Positions 13,413 to 25,869 of a DNA stretch of 64,000 bases are shown piece after piece. The stretch comes from Sphaerolaimus hirsutus. Its lineage: Eukaryota > Nematoda > Chromadorea > Monhysterida > Sphaerolaimidae. The stretch lies in contig OZ038460.1 in the NCBI GenBank assembly GCA_964036195.1, forward strand, positions 17,301,504 through 17,365,503, written 5' to 3'. Under the pieces are notes generated by a model. It saw nothing but the letters and a program-made list of their open reading frames with translations. It was not told the DNA's origin and made no database searches. Each line of letters opens with the position of its first letter. The first letter of the stretch is position 1. The position numbers were made by a program, and so were the translations under genes.

Positions 13413-14069
13413 GCGAAGCACATGGACATCAGCTATGAAATTAGTAACGGAAGAGTGCGGACACTGGATGGGATAAACAGGGTAGATTTTTTAAAGAGTT
13501 TTAAAAAAAAGGAATTCAGGAAAATTGCAGCTGAAGAAATAATTATAAGTTATTGCGACCGGCCAACCATAATTTTATGAACTTCACGAATTTATGTGAA
13601 AGTGCCAACTTAAAGTTGGCCACAAATCAAACTAGCGATTTCGGAAGTGAAAAATACTTATTGGAGACAGTGAAAGTAGACAAGCTACATCATAAAATTG
13701 AGAAAACTGCCCATCAAACGAGTTTGTCGCTGAACGGAATACAATAAATAAATAAAACCAAGTGTAAAACGGCGCGAAAATCCGTGCAAAACTGCTAAAT
13801 TGACACGGGCGCCGCGATAACGCCACAAGGTTTAGTACACCTTAGACTCCATAAAAATCACTCAAGTAATAAACCACCGTTTCTGGTATACTGAGTGAGT
13901 GGAAGGCAAGCTTAGAACATATTGCTACCGTAAAATTGTGAATAAAGCGATGTGAAAACTTCGCGCTATATTATCCCATTGTAAAAGCAATTCATTATGA
14001 AAAAATCTATTTATTTTCTCGGTTCATTATTCCATTGGTATATGGTAGATTAGAGCGCAAAGTGTGCAG

Positions 14070-14563
14070 CAGAGTTGTTAAAAGTACTGACTTTTTTAAA
14101 GTATACGTAAACGTAAAGTATTGATTTTTTACTCACACCCTGAGTACAGAAAACGTAAAGTAATTTTTTTTACTTTTACTCATGAGTAAACATGAGTAAA
14201 ATACTTTTCCACCCAGAAAACGTAAAAGCGGTTATTTTTGAGGAATTTTGCCCCAATTTTCACTCAAAATCGCTAATTTTCGTAAGCTTTTTGACCGTTT
14301 CGACCTTCAAACTCACTAGTTCATGTGTTATTTGCCATTTTAAGCTATTTTTCGAATTGTTTCTTTATTTTTTTCCCCATGTATACCATGAAAAAGCCTA
14401 TAACAAAGCCTTTCTGAAATACGTTTTCTGTACCCGAGTACTTTCAAAAAGTATACGTAAAAGCGAGTACAGGTACTTTTTTCAAAGTATACGTAAACGT
14501 ATTTACATAGTACTCGAGTATACGTACGTTTTGAACAAAAGTAAATACGTTTTAACAGCTCTG
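14070..14563. mobile_element. hAT-like element, GTAAACGTAAAG family
   Basis: The termini are CAGAGTTGTTAAAAGTACTG and its complement-like TTTTAACAGCTCTG. The octamer GTGTGCAG is present on both sides (14,062-14,069 and 14,564-14,571), a perfect 8-base duplication. Subterminal arrays of AAAGTATACGTAAACGTAAAG face each other. Two other copies lie at 16,983 and 24,318. Confidence 0.85.
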
Positions 14564-15161
14564 GTGTGCAGTTGTCGGAAATACAGTACCTCACATCTTG
14601 TTTAGCACCTACATTTGTGTATGCACAGACAGGGGGGGGGGGTGCAAAATCGGTTGTCACAGAACAGGTAAATATATAAAACACAAGTAGGCAAGTGTGT
14701 CATTATTGACACAAGTTCGATCAGAATAATAGGCACCATTGCGCGCGGCTAGTCTTTGCCAAGTTTTCACATTGGCAAATAATTGGCGCCGCGCGGCAGG
14801 CGGCTGCATTTACGGTATACCGTAATTTTTTCTTTAGTTTTTACGGTATTTCGGTAGACGGCGTAAAATTCAAACGCGGTACGATATCATTTGAATTTCA
14901 TTTTGAATTGCCGCTTTTCTCATCGGATAAGCGTATTGTGTAATTTCAAGTCCGAAGCTTTTGGCTCTGAAACAAATGAAAAAATCAGTAATTCTCGAGG
15001 ATAGCAAAAGTATATAGCAACGTTAATTGTTATCTTGCCTCAAGATTCACCAATTGCCATCATAAGGTAATCAAATATATTCAACACTTACAATTTCGCC
15101 ACTGACACCGACACCGATACCGTGAATCACAGCATACGCGAAACGGTAAGCAATCCAAATA

Positions 15162-15557
15162 CAGTATTTCCTGGAAATACCGCCAAGGGGGTTTATTATT
15201 TCGCCAGCAAATTTTGAGGGGGGGGGGTATTAGAGGGGGCGCTTATTCGAGGGGGGTTATCATTCCGTCAGAAATTTTCGCGTAGGACAATAGTAAAGAT
15301 TTTACATACCCGGAACTGGTAATAAATGTGTCAAAACAGGTCATATTTGTACATGTATGCATATATATACGTACACAACGTAGTCTAAATAGCTGTTCCT
15401 ACGATGCTAATTTGAAGCAATCATTACATAATGTACATTGCATACATTCCAGGGGGGGGTATTTCGAGGGGGTCTATTTTTTACTCAGCTCGCTCAGACC
15501 TGGGGATATTTCGAGGGGGGGGGGTAATTCAAGGTATGAAAATTCGAGGTAACACGG
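15162..15557. mobile_element. TA-flanked MITE, CCTCGAAATACCCC family, diverged
   Basis: Starts near CAGTATTTCCTGGAAATACC and ends at GAATTCGAGGTAACACGGTA-like sequence. Long G runs follow GTATTTCGAGG. Related to the copy at 12,472 but with an unrelated AT-rich middle. The ORFs that overlap its right end (15,431-16,003) show no domain. Confidence 0.5.
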
Positions 15558-16982
15558 TACACGTAAATACGACCTATTCAAAGCGGGCGAAAGTTTACTA
15601 CGGCGCACATCTTATCAACTGGCACGAGTCGCCGCAGGTAGATAAAAATAAATTCAAAGTGCAGGGAAAATACTTCGCTGGACGCGTTCGCAAAACGCGG
15701 CCAGAAAACTGGGGAAGGCAAAAAAATAAACAAAACGGCAGTTGGCACAGAAATGGGCACTTGGCACAGTGTCGCCGGCTGTTTCTGTGTCGGTTTTGCG
15801 GCCGCGCGCGTACATTCTCGCGTACAAATTCGCCTTGGCGTGTACACTCGTACTGGCTCGGCGTACTCAGTACCTTTAAGGAACATTGGCGGAATTGCCG
15901 CAAATGTGAGTTCCTTGAAGAAGTCTACTGCATTTGCAAAAATAGTAAGAAAAGTGGATCTTTTTCGCCCTTTTTAAATGTCTCAACAACTCGCCAAAAC
16001 TAAAAACCGTCGTGCAAAAATTTCCGTCGCAATTCGGAATGTACCTATATACTTGTATACTATCGTCGGCACTTGTATTTTTACAAACATACACGAATTT
16101 GTTACAGTCGACCGCCTGCCAACTACAGAGTGCATCAGATTTGGATACGAATTAAATTTTTTGCATACCTTCAGAATCTGGGGACTGGGAAAATTTGATT
16201 TTTTACTTGAAATTTTTTTTGCAAAAATATAAGAATTTGAAGTATTGAGTTTCGGAGGATAAAAAAGAACTTTGACAGATTCCAGAAAAGACCACCAATG
16301 GTCAACTTTTGATGAAGGTAGTTGACATTTCATAGTGTCAAATTCTAAAGTGTCAACGTCTAAAAAACAACACAAATACTGCTGCAAGTGCCAGACATCA
16401 GTTAGTACACCATGAACATACATAAATACCAAATACATAAATACCTATATAATCTGACAGCACGCTTTCATTGGTAATTTCGTAAAAGCCGAAACACAGC
16501 ACCATTGAAACTGAAAGCCCATAGCAACTTCATTTGGAAAATGAAAAATCGCAATGAAAAGCAAACTATTTATAACTACAGTGTCACCTGTCGCCTCAGA
16601 AAAAAATATGAAAATTGTGTCGGGACTGAGCTAAAATAGGATCGAGATAAAATCAAATATTTCAACACAAAAGTGGTCACAATAATACACACGGTGCGCC
16701 AGTAAAATATTCGAAATAAAAAAAGATACATTAATACATTTTGCGGAACGTGCACACTGTCGCAGAAAAGGTTGGCAAGAAACTCGACAATGATATTCAT
16801 TTCATCGGAACCCCCATCACATAATAGTTTTGTTGCATTGCTTTATCTTGATGATTCATTTGAGGTGTCTTTGATGATATAAAAGTTGACAAGTCCACAA
16901 AATGTGATTTTGAGTAAATCACATTACAAGTTTCAGATCCAATTCATGGTCCTCGGTGCGTGTCCAATTTGGCTCTCTCATG

Positions 16983-18417
16983 CAGAGTTGTTAAAAGTAC
17001 TGAACTTTTTTTAAAGTAAACGTAAACATAAAGTATTTTTCTTTTACTCACCCCTGAGTACAGAAAATGTAACGTAAACACCTTCCCGGTCACGTCCGGC
17101 ACCCATTTTTTGATTTTACTTCTCACATCATATACCCAGTTCTAGAGTGCCGCAGAGGCTGAAACTTGGGGGAGATATTGGCGCAACCCCCCTCTACCTC
17201 GCATGAGTTAGGGGGGTCGCGGCGACCCACCCTGAGAGGTGTCGCCGCGACCCCCTAATTCATGCGAGGTAGAGGGGGGTTGCGCCAATATCTTCCCCAA
17301 GTTACAGCTTCTGGCGCGCCCTAGAACTGGAGATAGGGTGTCACAAGTACGATCAAAAATAGGGTGCCGGACGTGATCGGGAAGGTGTTTATTTTCAAAA
17401 TACTTTTACACTGCGTAAAACGTGAGTAAAATACTTTTTTCAGAGAAAACGTAAAAATGAGATTTTTTCTGAAGAAAACTTAAAAGTTAGTATTTTTCTC
17501 AGAAAAAGTCAGTATTTTTCAAATTTTTACTCTGATATACAAAAAAATGTGTTTTTCTCTCCTGCTAAGTATTACTTATGAAAATGTCTTATGTTTGCCA
17601 CTTCCTGTTTGGCTAAATGACATTTTTTGTCCCCTAAAAATACGTTTTCTGTAGTCGCGTACTTTCAAAAAGTATGTGAGTAGTGAGTAGGGTGTCAAAT
17701 TTCCGTTTTCCGTTTTCTGTTTCCGTTTTCCGCAGGCAAATTTTTTTCCGTTTTCCGTTCCGTTTTCCGGCTGCTGAAATTTTTTTTCCGTTCCGTTTTC
17801 CCGCAACTTTTTTTCTGTTTCCGTTTTTCCGGCTCATTTTCTGTTTTCCGGCTAAATTTTCAGTTTTTCCGCCTTTTTTCCGTTTTCCGCCTCAATTTCC
17901 AGTTTTTTTCTGCTTTTTTTCATTTTCCGCCTCAATTTTCCATTTTTCCGCCTCATTTTACCTTTTTCTGGCTCAACTTTCTGTTTTCTGATCAGCCAAA
18001 CTCTTAAAAATTCATGCAGATCATCAATGATGTAAAAAATTTCTGTTTCCAGCAAAATTACTGCAAATTTTTTCCACTTCCAGCAAATTGTATCCATTTT
18101 CCAGCAAAATTTAAGCCAGTTTTTTTCCATTTCCGTGCAAATTTGATTTTTCCATTACATTTTTCCTGCCGCTTTTTCCGTTTTCCGCCTGCTGAAATGT
18201 TTTTTCCGTTTCCGTTTCCATTTTCCGCCAAGTGCAAAAATTTTTCCGTTTTCCGGCAGCTGAAAAAATTTTTCCGTTTCCGTTTTCCGTAAAAAAATTT
18301 TTTGACACCCTAGTAGTGAGTACCAGTATTTTTTTCACGAGGAAACGTCAACGTATTTAATCTGTACTCAAGTATCCGTAATTATCAAGTAAACGTAAAT
18401 ATGTTTTAACAACTATG
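16983..18417. mobile_element. hAT-like element (GTAAACGTAAAG family) with nested insertions
   Basis: Termini CAGAGTTGTTAAAAGTACTG and TTTTAACAACTATG are flanked by the perfect octamer CTCTCATG (16,975-16,982 and 18,418-18,425). Two things are nested inside. One is a foldback of about 200 bases at roughly 17,130-17,335, with arms GGGGGAGATATTGGCGCAAC and complement. The other is a complete TTTCCG-family hAT-like element at 17,688-18,312. The long open frames rich in Lys, Glu and Asn here come only from the simple repeats. Confidence 0.85.
17688..18312. mobile_element. hAT-like element, TTTCCGTTTTCCG family, nested
   Basis: Begins TAGGGTGTCAAATTTCCG and ends TTTTTTTGACACCCTA. The flanking octamer is GTAGTGAG on both sides (17,680-17,687 and 18,313-18,320), a perfect duplication made of sequence from the host element. 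The interior is almost entirely degenerate TTTTCCGTTTTCCG with CTGCTGAAATTTTT separators. Confidence 0.9.
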
Positions 18418-18959
18418 CTCTCATGCCTACCATCAAGTTCCATATGTTGACAATTAAGTGTCAAATTTGAATTTCAATTGGATGTATATGAGGTGTGAAA
18501 TTGAACAGTGCAAAACTGTTTTGGGGAGGAAAATGGACTTGTCAACTTCTTGCACGCAACAACATTTTTGTTCCCCATGATGCTAAGGCTGCCTTATGGG
18601 CAATTTATGAACTTGTTGAATTTTTGAAATTGGTGTCCATACATCATCAGTCATTAGAACTCATCACATTTCTTGCCTTTTCACAACAATCAACCAACAT
18701 CAGAAATTCCAGGTGTTGTTTCACCTTGCTTCACATGCTTCCAAAATTGTGGAAGACACCATGCTGGCACTTCAGTCCACTTCACTAACATATAAATTTG
18801 CATGCCTGTATCATACTAAGAAGTGCAAAGTGTCTTCACACAGATTTTCATAGTGAGTGTGGAAGTGCTAGCATGCTTGGTGAAGCATCGGGAAGTGCCA
18901 GTATCAAGATACTTCATGACACTTCACTACGCATCCACACATCCACTTTTTGTTGTGAA

Positions 18960-19288
18960 CAGGGTTCGTTTTAGTAAAATTATTTTTACTAAAATTGTAT
19001 TTTATTTTTATTAAAATTGTATTTTATTTTTATTTTATTCTTCAATTTTTCATTTTATTTTTATTTTATTCTTCAATTTTTCATTTTATTTTTATTTTAT
19101 TTTTATTTTTTATTTTAGTTCGTGACCAGGATTGATTTAAGTAAAATTCTTTTTACTAAAATTGTATTTTATTTTTATTATAATTGTATTTTATTTTTAT
19201 TTTATTCTTCAATTTTACATTTTATTTTTATTTTATTCTTCAATTTTCTATTTAATTTTTATTTTTTTCTGAGATTTTGCCAACCCTG
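18960..19288. mobile_element. hAT-like element, TTTTATTTTTATT family
   Basis: Termini CAGGGTTCGTTTTAGTAAAA and CTGAGATTTTGCCAACCCTG, flanked by GTTGTGAA at 18,952-18,959 and 19,289-19,296 (perfect 8-base duplication). The interior is ATTTTATTTTTATTTTATTC repeated. A second copy is at 25,720-25,869. Confidence 0.85.
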
Positions 19289-19901
19289 GTTGTGAATGAT
19301 GCATTTCTATGTTTTTATGAATGCTTTTGCTTGCCACTAGATCTGTCACAAGATGGCAACTGGCAAGATCTTTACATTCAGAAGCACATTCTGTCACATT
19401 TGTAGGTAGGTGTTAACATTCAAACCTAAAATGATTTTTAAAAAACTCCGAGAGGTAAAATTCAAAAACATTCACCTAAAAAGCTGCAAATTCTAGAAAC
19501 CTACCAAAAACCCATTAAAACACACAATCAATGTGGGGGCGCGAGCATACAGAACACATTCAAGTGCATATTGCAGCGATTTTCTCGCGGTCGCACATAC
19601 ATGATCCAATTTGCATGGTTACATAAAACATACAATAACATGGCGCGTAGTATTTTACTTTTATCAGAGTGTAACAGCGGGCACGATTTGATTGGGTGGC
19701 AAAATCGAATATTCTTTCTCTCTGATTAAATGTTGCCTAGAAGATAAACGGGGATGGGTGTGAAAATTCAAAATATGGTATTTATCATTCACGGTTGTTT
19801 TCTTGTGGTATATAAATGGAGCTAAAGCGCATTGATCACAGGAAAGATACCTAGCTGGATTTAATGGAAACATTGCGTATGCTGGATTTACAAAATAATA
19901 G

Positions 19902-20346
19902 TACTGTATTACCTCGAATTATCCCCCCCCCTTGAATTAACCCCCCCCTCGAATTAACCCCCCCTCAAAATGGGCTGGGGAAATAATAAACCCCCCCCCT
20001 CGAAATACCCCCCCCCCTTCGGAATGATGTACGTCATGTACATAATAAATACGCCATGTACGCAATGTACATGATGTATATAACTGTTAATTTGCATTGC
20101 AGCTACACATAGAGTAGTTTGTGTAGCTATCTACGTTAAATGTGTCCAAAGATATCCTGTTTGGACACATTTATTACCTATTTTGGGTAAGCAAATGCCT
20201 ACTATTTACTACGATCCTTACGAAAATTTCTGACGAAATAATAAACCCCCCCCCTCGAATAAACCCCCCCCTCGAATTAACCCCCCCTCAAATTTTGCTG
20301 GCGAAATAATAAACCCCCATGGGGGTATTTCGAGGTAATACGGTAT
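19902..20346. mobile_element. TA-flanked MITE, CCTCGAATTA-CCCC family
   Basis: Inverted ends TACTGTATTACCTCGAATTA and TTTCGAGGTAATACGGTA with C-runs and CTCGAATTAACCCC phrases. The middle contains the paired motifs ATGTACGTCATGTACAT and GTACATGATGTATA. Second of three near-complete copies. Confidence 0.75.
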
Positions 20347-20430
20347 ATTCTTGAGAATTAAAAAGATAGTAATGATGCGGGGTATCAATTTAGGTAATCC
20401 TAAAAATCACAAAAATTTAAGACATCTGAT

Positions 20431-20634
20431 GCCAATCCCAGACCCTGTAGAGTGTAAAGTAAAGTATCATATGTCAGGTAAAATGTCATGGAAAGTGTAA
20501 ATTGTCATGACCAATGTAAAGTAAAGTGTCAATTGTCATGCAAAGTTCAGTAATAAATATTTTTTGTTTTGATTGACATTTTACATGACATTTGACACTT
20601 TACAGTTCACAGTGTCTGGGACTGCCCCCGGATT
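20431..20634. mobile_element. Family A MITE
   Basis: Left end GATGCCAATCCCAGACCCTG, right end CAGTGTCTGGGACTGCCCCC. The interior has TGTCATGGAAAGTGTAAATTG phrases and their complements. Confidence 0.65.
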
Positions 20635-20914
20635 CACTACACGTGTTCCAAAAATAGGTGATTTTGAGAAAATATAATTTTATAGAACCCAATAAAAAAT
20701 ATAATGAAATCTTCCTGGAAAACCCTAGGGAAAATAAAAATGGTTAAACATAAGATTTTTAAGAATCTCCTGAAGTTTTTGGAATGATATTCACAATGAC
20801 AAACCGAGCACATTTTACATCCAAAATATTCACCTCAAAATCAAAATGGATACATCACCTCGCAAAGTGACAACAAAGGGCCAAAATGCAATGTGATCGC
20901 AGACTCGCGGTCAC

Positions 20915-22239
20915 TAACGATGGCAAACCCTCCAAAAAAAAGTATTTAAATTTTTAAGTGTTTTTTCTGAAATGAATTTTCGAATTTTCGAATTTTTCCT
21001 GAAATGAATTTTCGAATTTCGAATTTAATTTTTGAATTTTTGAATTTTCGAATATTTTTTGGCAATTTTCGAATTTTTTTGGCTATTTTTCGAATTTTTT
21101 CAAATAAGTTTCGAATTTTTTTGTAAAAATATTGAATCTGAAGTTTTAAATGAAGAATTTGGACTGTTTTGGAAGTGGCTATACTAGGCAGATGTGATAC
21201 TCTACAAATAGATATGATTTATGTCTTTGGCTGGCAGACAGCCAACTGAAAACTTGTGAACCGACTCCCCACTCCACTCCACTTCATCCCAACTCTGAAC
21301 TGGTTCAGTGAGCCGTAAGTTCACTGCCGACTGTGGTTATGACATCATGATGGAGTGTTACCTCCAGAAAAATGTACAGTGTAATGTCGCCTGAGTATAG
21401 TGCACTGAGCGTACTCAGTGCATACAGTGCTAACTTCACAAGATACAGGTAAATACTTTACAAACCACTCTTCTTTGATAATATCTTTGATCACATCTCT
21501 TTTATACTCCAGTAACATTACACCCTGCACGTGTGGTTCCCGCTGGAAGCGTGCCAAATATTTTTCTATGCATGTGATTTTTATAAAAAGTTGAAAGAAT
21601 TCATCTCAGTTATAACATGATATGTTAACTTATTCACAACAAGGATTTTTTCATATTTTATACAAAAATAGCAGGCTTTATGATTATTGGCACACTTCCA
21701 ACGTGAGACATAAATCAGTACGACGGCAGAGTATCATGTTCACCAAGTATACTTATAAATATGTGCAGTTCCTATGGGCCGTCCCAGACACCTGTAAAAT
21801 GCTCTGTGAAATGTCAAAATTTATGCGAAGTGTCTAAAGTCATGGAAATGCTGTGGAAAATTGCAAATATGTTAACCATTTTCCCGGGCATTTTCATAAC
21901 TTTTGACACTTGCATGACATTCCACATTTTACAGGGCATTTTACATTTCAACGTTTTTGGACGTTTTTTTTGTTTTGTTTCGCTTTTTCATACGCATCGC
22001 GTACCAATTGACAGTTTATTGAGCACGTTGAACTTAAGAGTTTGTTTTGTTGCCTTGAATTCCCTGAAAAATTCGAAAAGTATTTTCGAATTTTTTAATT
22101 TTCGAATTTTCGAATTTTTTGAAAAATAAATCGATTTTGAGGTGTTTTTTCTAGGGGGGAAATAAAAATTCGAAAATTATGAAAAAATTCGAAAATTCGA
22201 AAATGTTTTCGAATTTTCGAATCTTTTTTGCCATCGTTA
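20915..22239. mobile_element. hAT-like element, TTCGAATTTTCGAA family, with cargo
   Basis: Termini TAACGATGGCAAACC and TTTTTTGCCATCGTTA, flanked by the perfect octamer GCGGTCAC (20,907-20,914 and 22,240-22,247). Both subterminal zones are TTCGAATTTTCGAATTTTT repeats. The middle carries the interspersed repeat also seen at 2150-2430 and a one-sided family A fragment near 21,778. Confidence 0.85.
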
Positions 22240-22247
22240 GCGGTCAC

Positions 22248-24090
22248 AACGACCGTGCGCTTTGCACATGCAAAATGAACCCGGCGCCCGATGCAACTGA
22301 CCCGATTCGTTTTGTCGGGTAACCCGATTCATACGCAATTCGTGCCAATGTGGTCAGTTAAGTGACATGAAAAGTGATAAGTGGTATTAAAGGCATAACT
22401 AACGATGCTAAACAAAAATTGTAAAACGTTTACGAGTTTTCCAATTTTTTGGTCATTCGAATTTTTATTGCGCAATAGAAAAAAAAACTTTTTGAAAATT
22501 CTGAAATTTGAATAATTTTTTAAAATTTCTCCTGCATGTTTGATTCAAAATGCACGAATAAAGTGCAGAACACAATTAAAACTTACATTTATCATGAATC
22601 TATTGTGGCAAAACAAAAATGTGCAAATATGTCAGCAACAGCTTGGGAAAAACAGTCATGACAGTAGCTTGGGCCGCAAACCATAAATTTGTATTTACAA
22701 ATGATCAGAAAAACTTAAAAATGTGAAATAATTTGGCAAATTTGGGAAATTTGAAAACTTGGAAATTTGGAAAAGAGATTATAGAGAAAAAAATACTTGA
22801 TAAATTAAACACTTTTCAGAAGGCTCCGATTGCTGTCGTTAATGTTAAGATAAGTTTTCGATAGACATGTGTCCAAAAACTGAAAAGTAAATATAATAGT
22901 AATCTAGAACACACAAACACACAGTCGCATAAACTTACATGTCATTTGACTTATCACTAGAATTTAATCCACCCATTTTCACTTAGCCTGGCACGTGATA
23001 TCAAATCAGTATTCTAAATACCTAGACCAAAAAATCGCTGCATCGTTTCGTGGACGGAAACCAGTGTCGGGTCAATTAAATCTGGCCCCAGATCTGCGGC
23101 GGAATCAACAGCACGAAGACTACCGTTTGGCAATGGGCCAACATTGTGTTATTCACAGGAATGGAACAGTCACGCAGCGCGTGGCGGCGGCGTTTTTATT
23201 CGGCTGGCATGTTGTTAGAGAGAGTGCGGGGTGCACCGAAAAAACGCGAATAAATTAATTGTGAGATGAATTTTGATGATATATTTATCTCGTATTTTGG
23301 TGGACAGTTGTGGATTGTAATAGGGACGGTAAAATACGATAAAACTTGTATTTACCGTGTCGCTATGAATTTGATTTTATGACCGTGCCAACATTTTTGG
23401 TGATACGAAGTTGCGAGCGGTGACGGAATGGCGCCATGGCGCTGGCGCCAGTAATGACGTCATGGCGCCATTATTTTGAATGTCGTTTGGCGCTATTTCT
23501 TACTGGCGCCTGGCGCCATCGTTCCCGGGTCGCCAGAAATGGCGAGAAGATACAGTGGGAAAAATGTTTTTGGCAAAAAAAAATGTGCAGACAAAAATTC
23601 TTCTAATGGGTTGATAGTCCGTGTCAATTTAGGTTTGGCATGACCTGTTTAGAAAGCTTCACCCTGTACTGGGTGCAATTGCATCCAACAGAATCAGAAC
23701 GAACACAAAGACCTCTTACAGTAGCCTAGTATTTTATGTATCACCGGCTTTTCAAAATAAAAACACACGCGAACAAATAAACCAATTTTCAAGCCAATAA
23801 CATGTCACCGACATATCAAAATAACTGTTCTGATGTGAACAATGAACATGGTTTTGCGAATATTTACGCGAACGTGTTTTACAGCCAAAATAACAGATTA
23901 TAGGTACTGTTACTGTGTAACGGCGGGTCAATCACCATCCAAAACATTATTTTTTTGACGTGATCGATTACAGACTTGGCTATGATATTTGAAAGATGGA
24001 AAAACATCAATTTTTTAAACCAGGGTAGTTAATACTTTTTTTAAACCTTAGACACTGAGCTTGATTGTTACGATTGAGGGAATCCACGTG
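22248..24090. other. Gene-free stretch with GGCGCC-rich cluster
   Basis: No exon recognised. At about 23,424-23,545 there is a dense block of GGCGCCATGGCGCTGGCGCC-type self-complementary motifs. It resembles the elements near 42,170-42,590 and 50,612-50,690, but I cannot fix its ends. The 87-residue open frame at 22,995-23,258 has no known motif. Confidence 0.4.
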
Positions 24091-25518
24091 TAGTGATGGA
24101 AAGGCACCGGGGCAGCGGTGCCTCGGTGCTTGGCATCGAAGGGCACCAGCACCGGTGCTGGTGCGGTGCCATTTTTCGGGAGTGCCCTGCCGGTGCCGGT
24201 GCCATTTTTTCCAGAATAGCACCGGTGCCGGTGCGGTGTGATGCCATTTTTCAGCCGGTGCCAAAGGTGCTAGCACCACGGCCAAAGTAAAAGGCACCGG
24301 GAAAGGCACCGGCCAAGCATAGTTGTTAATTCGTTACTTTTACTCGATAAATACATATACTCGAGTACAGAGTAAATACGTTTACGTTTCCTCTGAAAAA
24401 AGTTCTGGTACTCGCTTTTACGTATACTTTTTGAAAGTACTCGAGTACAGAAAACGTATTTTAGATCGTCTTTTATATAGGTTTTTGAAGGCATAGCAAT
24501 GAAAAAAGGGAGAAGATGAGCTAAAAATATGGGAAAATAGTCGAAAATGGCTATAGAATCAAAAATATAGTCAAAAATTGCGTAAAATAGGCAAAAAGTT
24601 ATGAAAATGACTGCTTTTGTGCGACATTTCTTGAAAATTTTGGCAACATTTCTCAAAAGTACTCACGTTTACGTTTTCTGCGGGTAAAAGTACATTTACT
24701 TACGTTTACTCATGAGTAAAAAAAAATACTTAACGTTTTCTGTACTTGAGGGGTGAGTGAAAAATAAATACTCTACGTTTACGTATAATTTGAAAAAAGT
24801 TCGGTACTTTTAACAACTCTGCGGCCAAGTCGTAATTGGGCATAAAATTTTGTCAACAGCATGTGTTTATTCATATTTATAAGATCAATATTCGAGGATA
24901 AACTGTTTTTAGTCATTTTTAGAAAATTGCAAAAGCAAATTTTATTTGAAATGTGCCACACCCTTCTGAAGACGGAATACATGATTGTGTTTTCTTCAAT
25001 CATAAATATTATGTTTGTTTTGTCATTTTGTTCATAATTTGTTGTCAGTATATGACAAAATATAGTAACAGTTACGGTACAATATCCACCCCAGACAGTA
25101 GACAATAGTGACTACTGGTATGTGTATTGGGGCAGATTAAATATTTGAGCTATCATTTGTAATTAATCTGATTGCTTCATAAAGTGATCGCCACATCATT
25201 CTGATCATTTTGAATGCTCAAACATCAAAATCGATAGACAATTCATGGAAAAATGCACTTCAGAAGGCGCGGCCTCTAAGAAAATACCCGATAAATCCTT
25301 CGCAACTTTCAGCCCGGTGCGGTGCCTTTCGGTGCTAGCACCAGCAACCGGCTAGTGCCCCAGGGTGCCGGTGCTATTTTTTCAGAATGGCACCGGTGCC
25401 GGTGCGGTGTGGTGCCATTTTTTTGCTGGTGCCCAAGGTGCCAGGTGCCCTTTCTGAGAAATGGCACCGGTGCCGGTGCGGTGCGGTGCCATTTTTCCCA
25501 GTGCCTTTTCCATCACTA
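24091..25518. mobile_element. hAT-like element, GGTGCCGGTGCGGTGCC family, with nested copy
   Basis: Ends TAGTGATGGAAAGGCACC and GGTGCC-type sequence ending TTTTCCATCACTA. The flanking octamers TCCACGTG and GCCACGTG match at seven of eight bases. Subterminal zones are GGTGCCGGTGCGGTGCCATTTTT repeats. A complete GTAAACGTAAAG-family element lies inside (24,318-24,821). A second, poorly bounded copy is at about 25,925-26,145. Confidence 0.75.
24318..24821. mobile_element. hAT-like element, GTAAACGTAAAG family, nested
   Basis: Ends CATAGTTGTTAATTCG and TTTTAACAACTCTG with the perfect octamer CGGCCAAG on both sides (24,310-24,317 and 24,822-24,829). It inserted into the GGTGCC-family element, so it is the younger of the two. 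Confidence 0.88.
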
Positions 25519-25719
25519 GCCACGTGAAAACTTGAAAAAAACCAGACCAGTCAGAATAATTCTTCTCTAAATTAAAATTAGAAAAATCAAAAAATCAAAA
25601 GACAGCGTGGACCGCAGGATAAACTGAATGGCTAGTACAAACCCAGACACACACTCGTGCATTTACCAACCAATCACATAAATATGCATTTTTTTACAAA
25701 CAAAAAAATTATTCATGAT

Positions 25720-25869
25720 CGGGGTCGGTTTTAGTAAAACTCATTTTACTAAAATTGTAGTAAAATTGTATTTAATTTGTATTTTATTTTATTCATGTTT
25801 CATTTTACCTTATTTTATTCTTCACTTTTCCATTTTATTTTTTTTCGTTCTGAGATTTTGCCAACCCTG
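25720..25869. mobile_element. hAT-like element, TTTTATTTTTATT family, short copy
   Basis: Ends CGGGGTCGGTTTTAGTAAAA and CTGAGATTTTGCCAACCCTG. Flanking octamers TTCATGAT and TTCATTAT agree at seven of eight bases. Confidence 0.7.

Noticed and set aside
13332-13580. 82-residue open frame starting in a family A element
   Set aside because: Half of it is transposon sequence and the remainder has no recognisable family.
15431-16003. 190-residue plus-strand open frame and its minus-strand shadows
   Set aside because: It starts within a G-run MITE end and crosses low-complexity sequence; no domain seen on either strand.
17576-18338. Overlapping open frames on both strands rich in Lys-Thr-Glu-Asn-Gly or Phe-Pro-Phe
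   Set aside because: They are translations of TTTTCCG simple repeats inside a hAT-like element; the same frames recur at 30.1, 31.8, 39.7, 41.4 and 51.5 kb.
22995-23258. 87-residue plus-strand open frame
   Set aside because: No motif, no splice context, in a repeat-rich gene desert.
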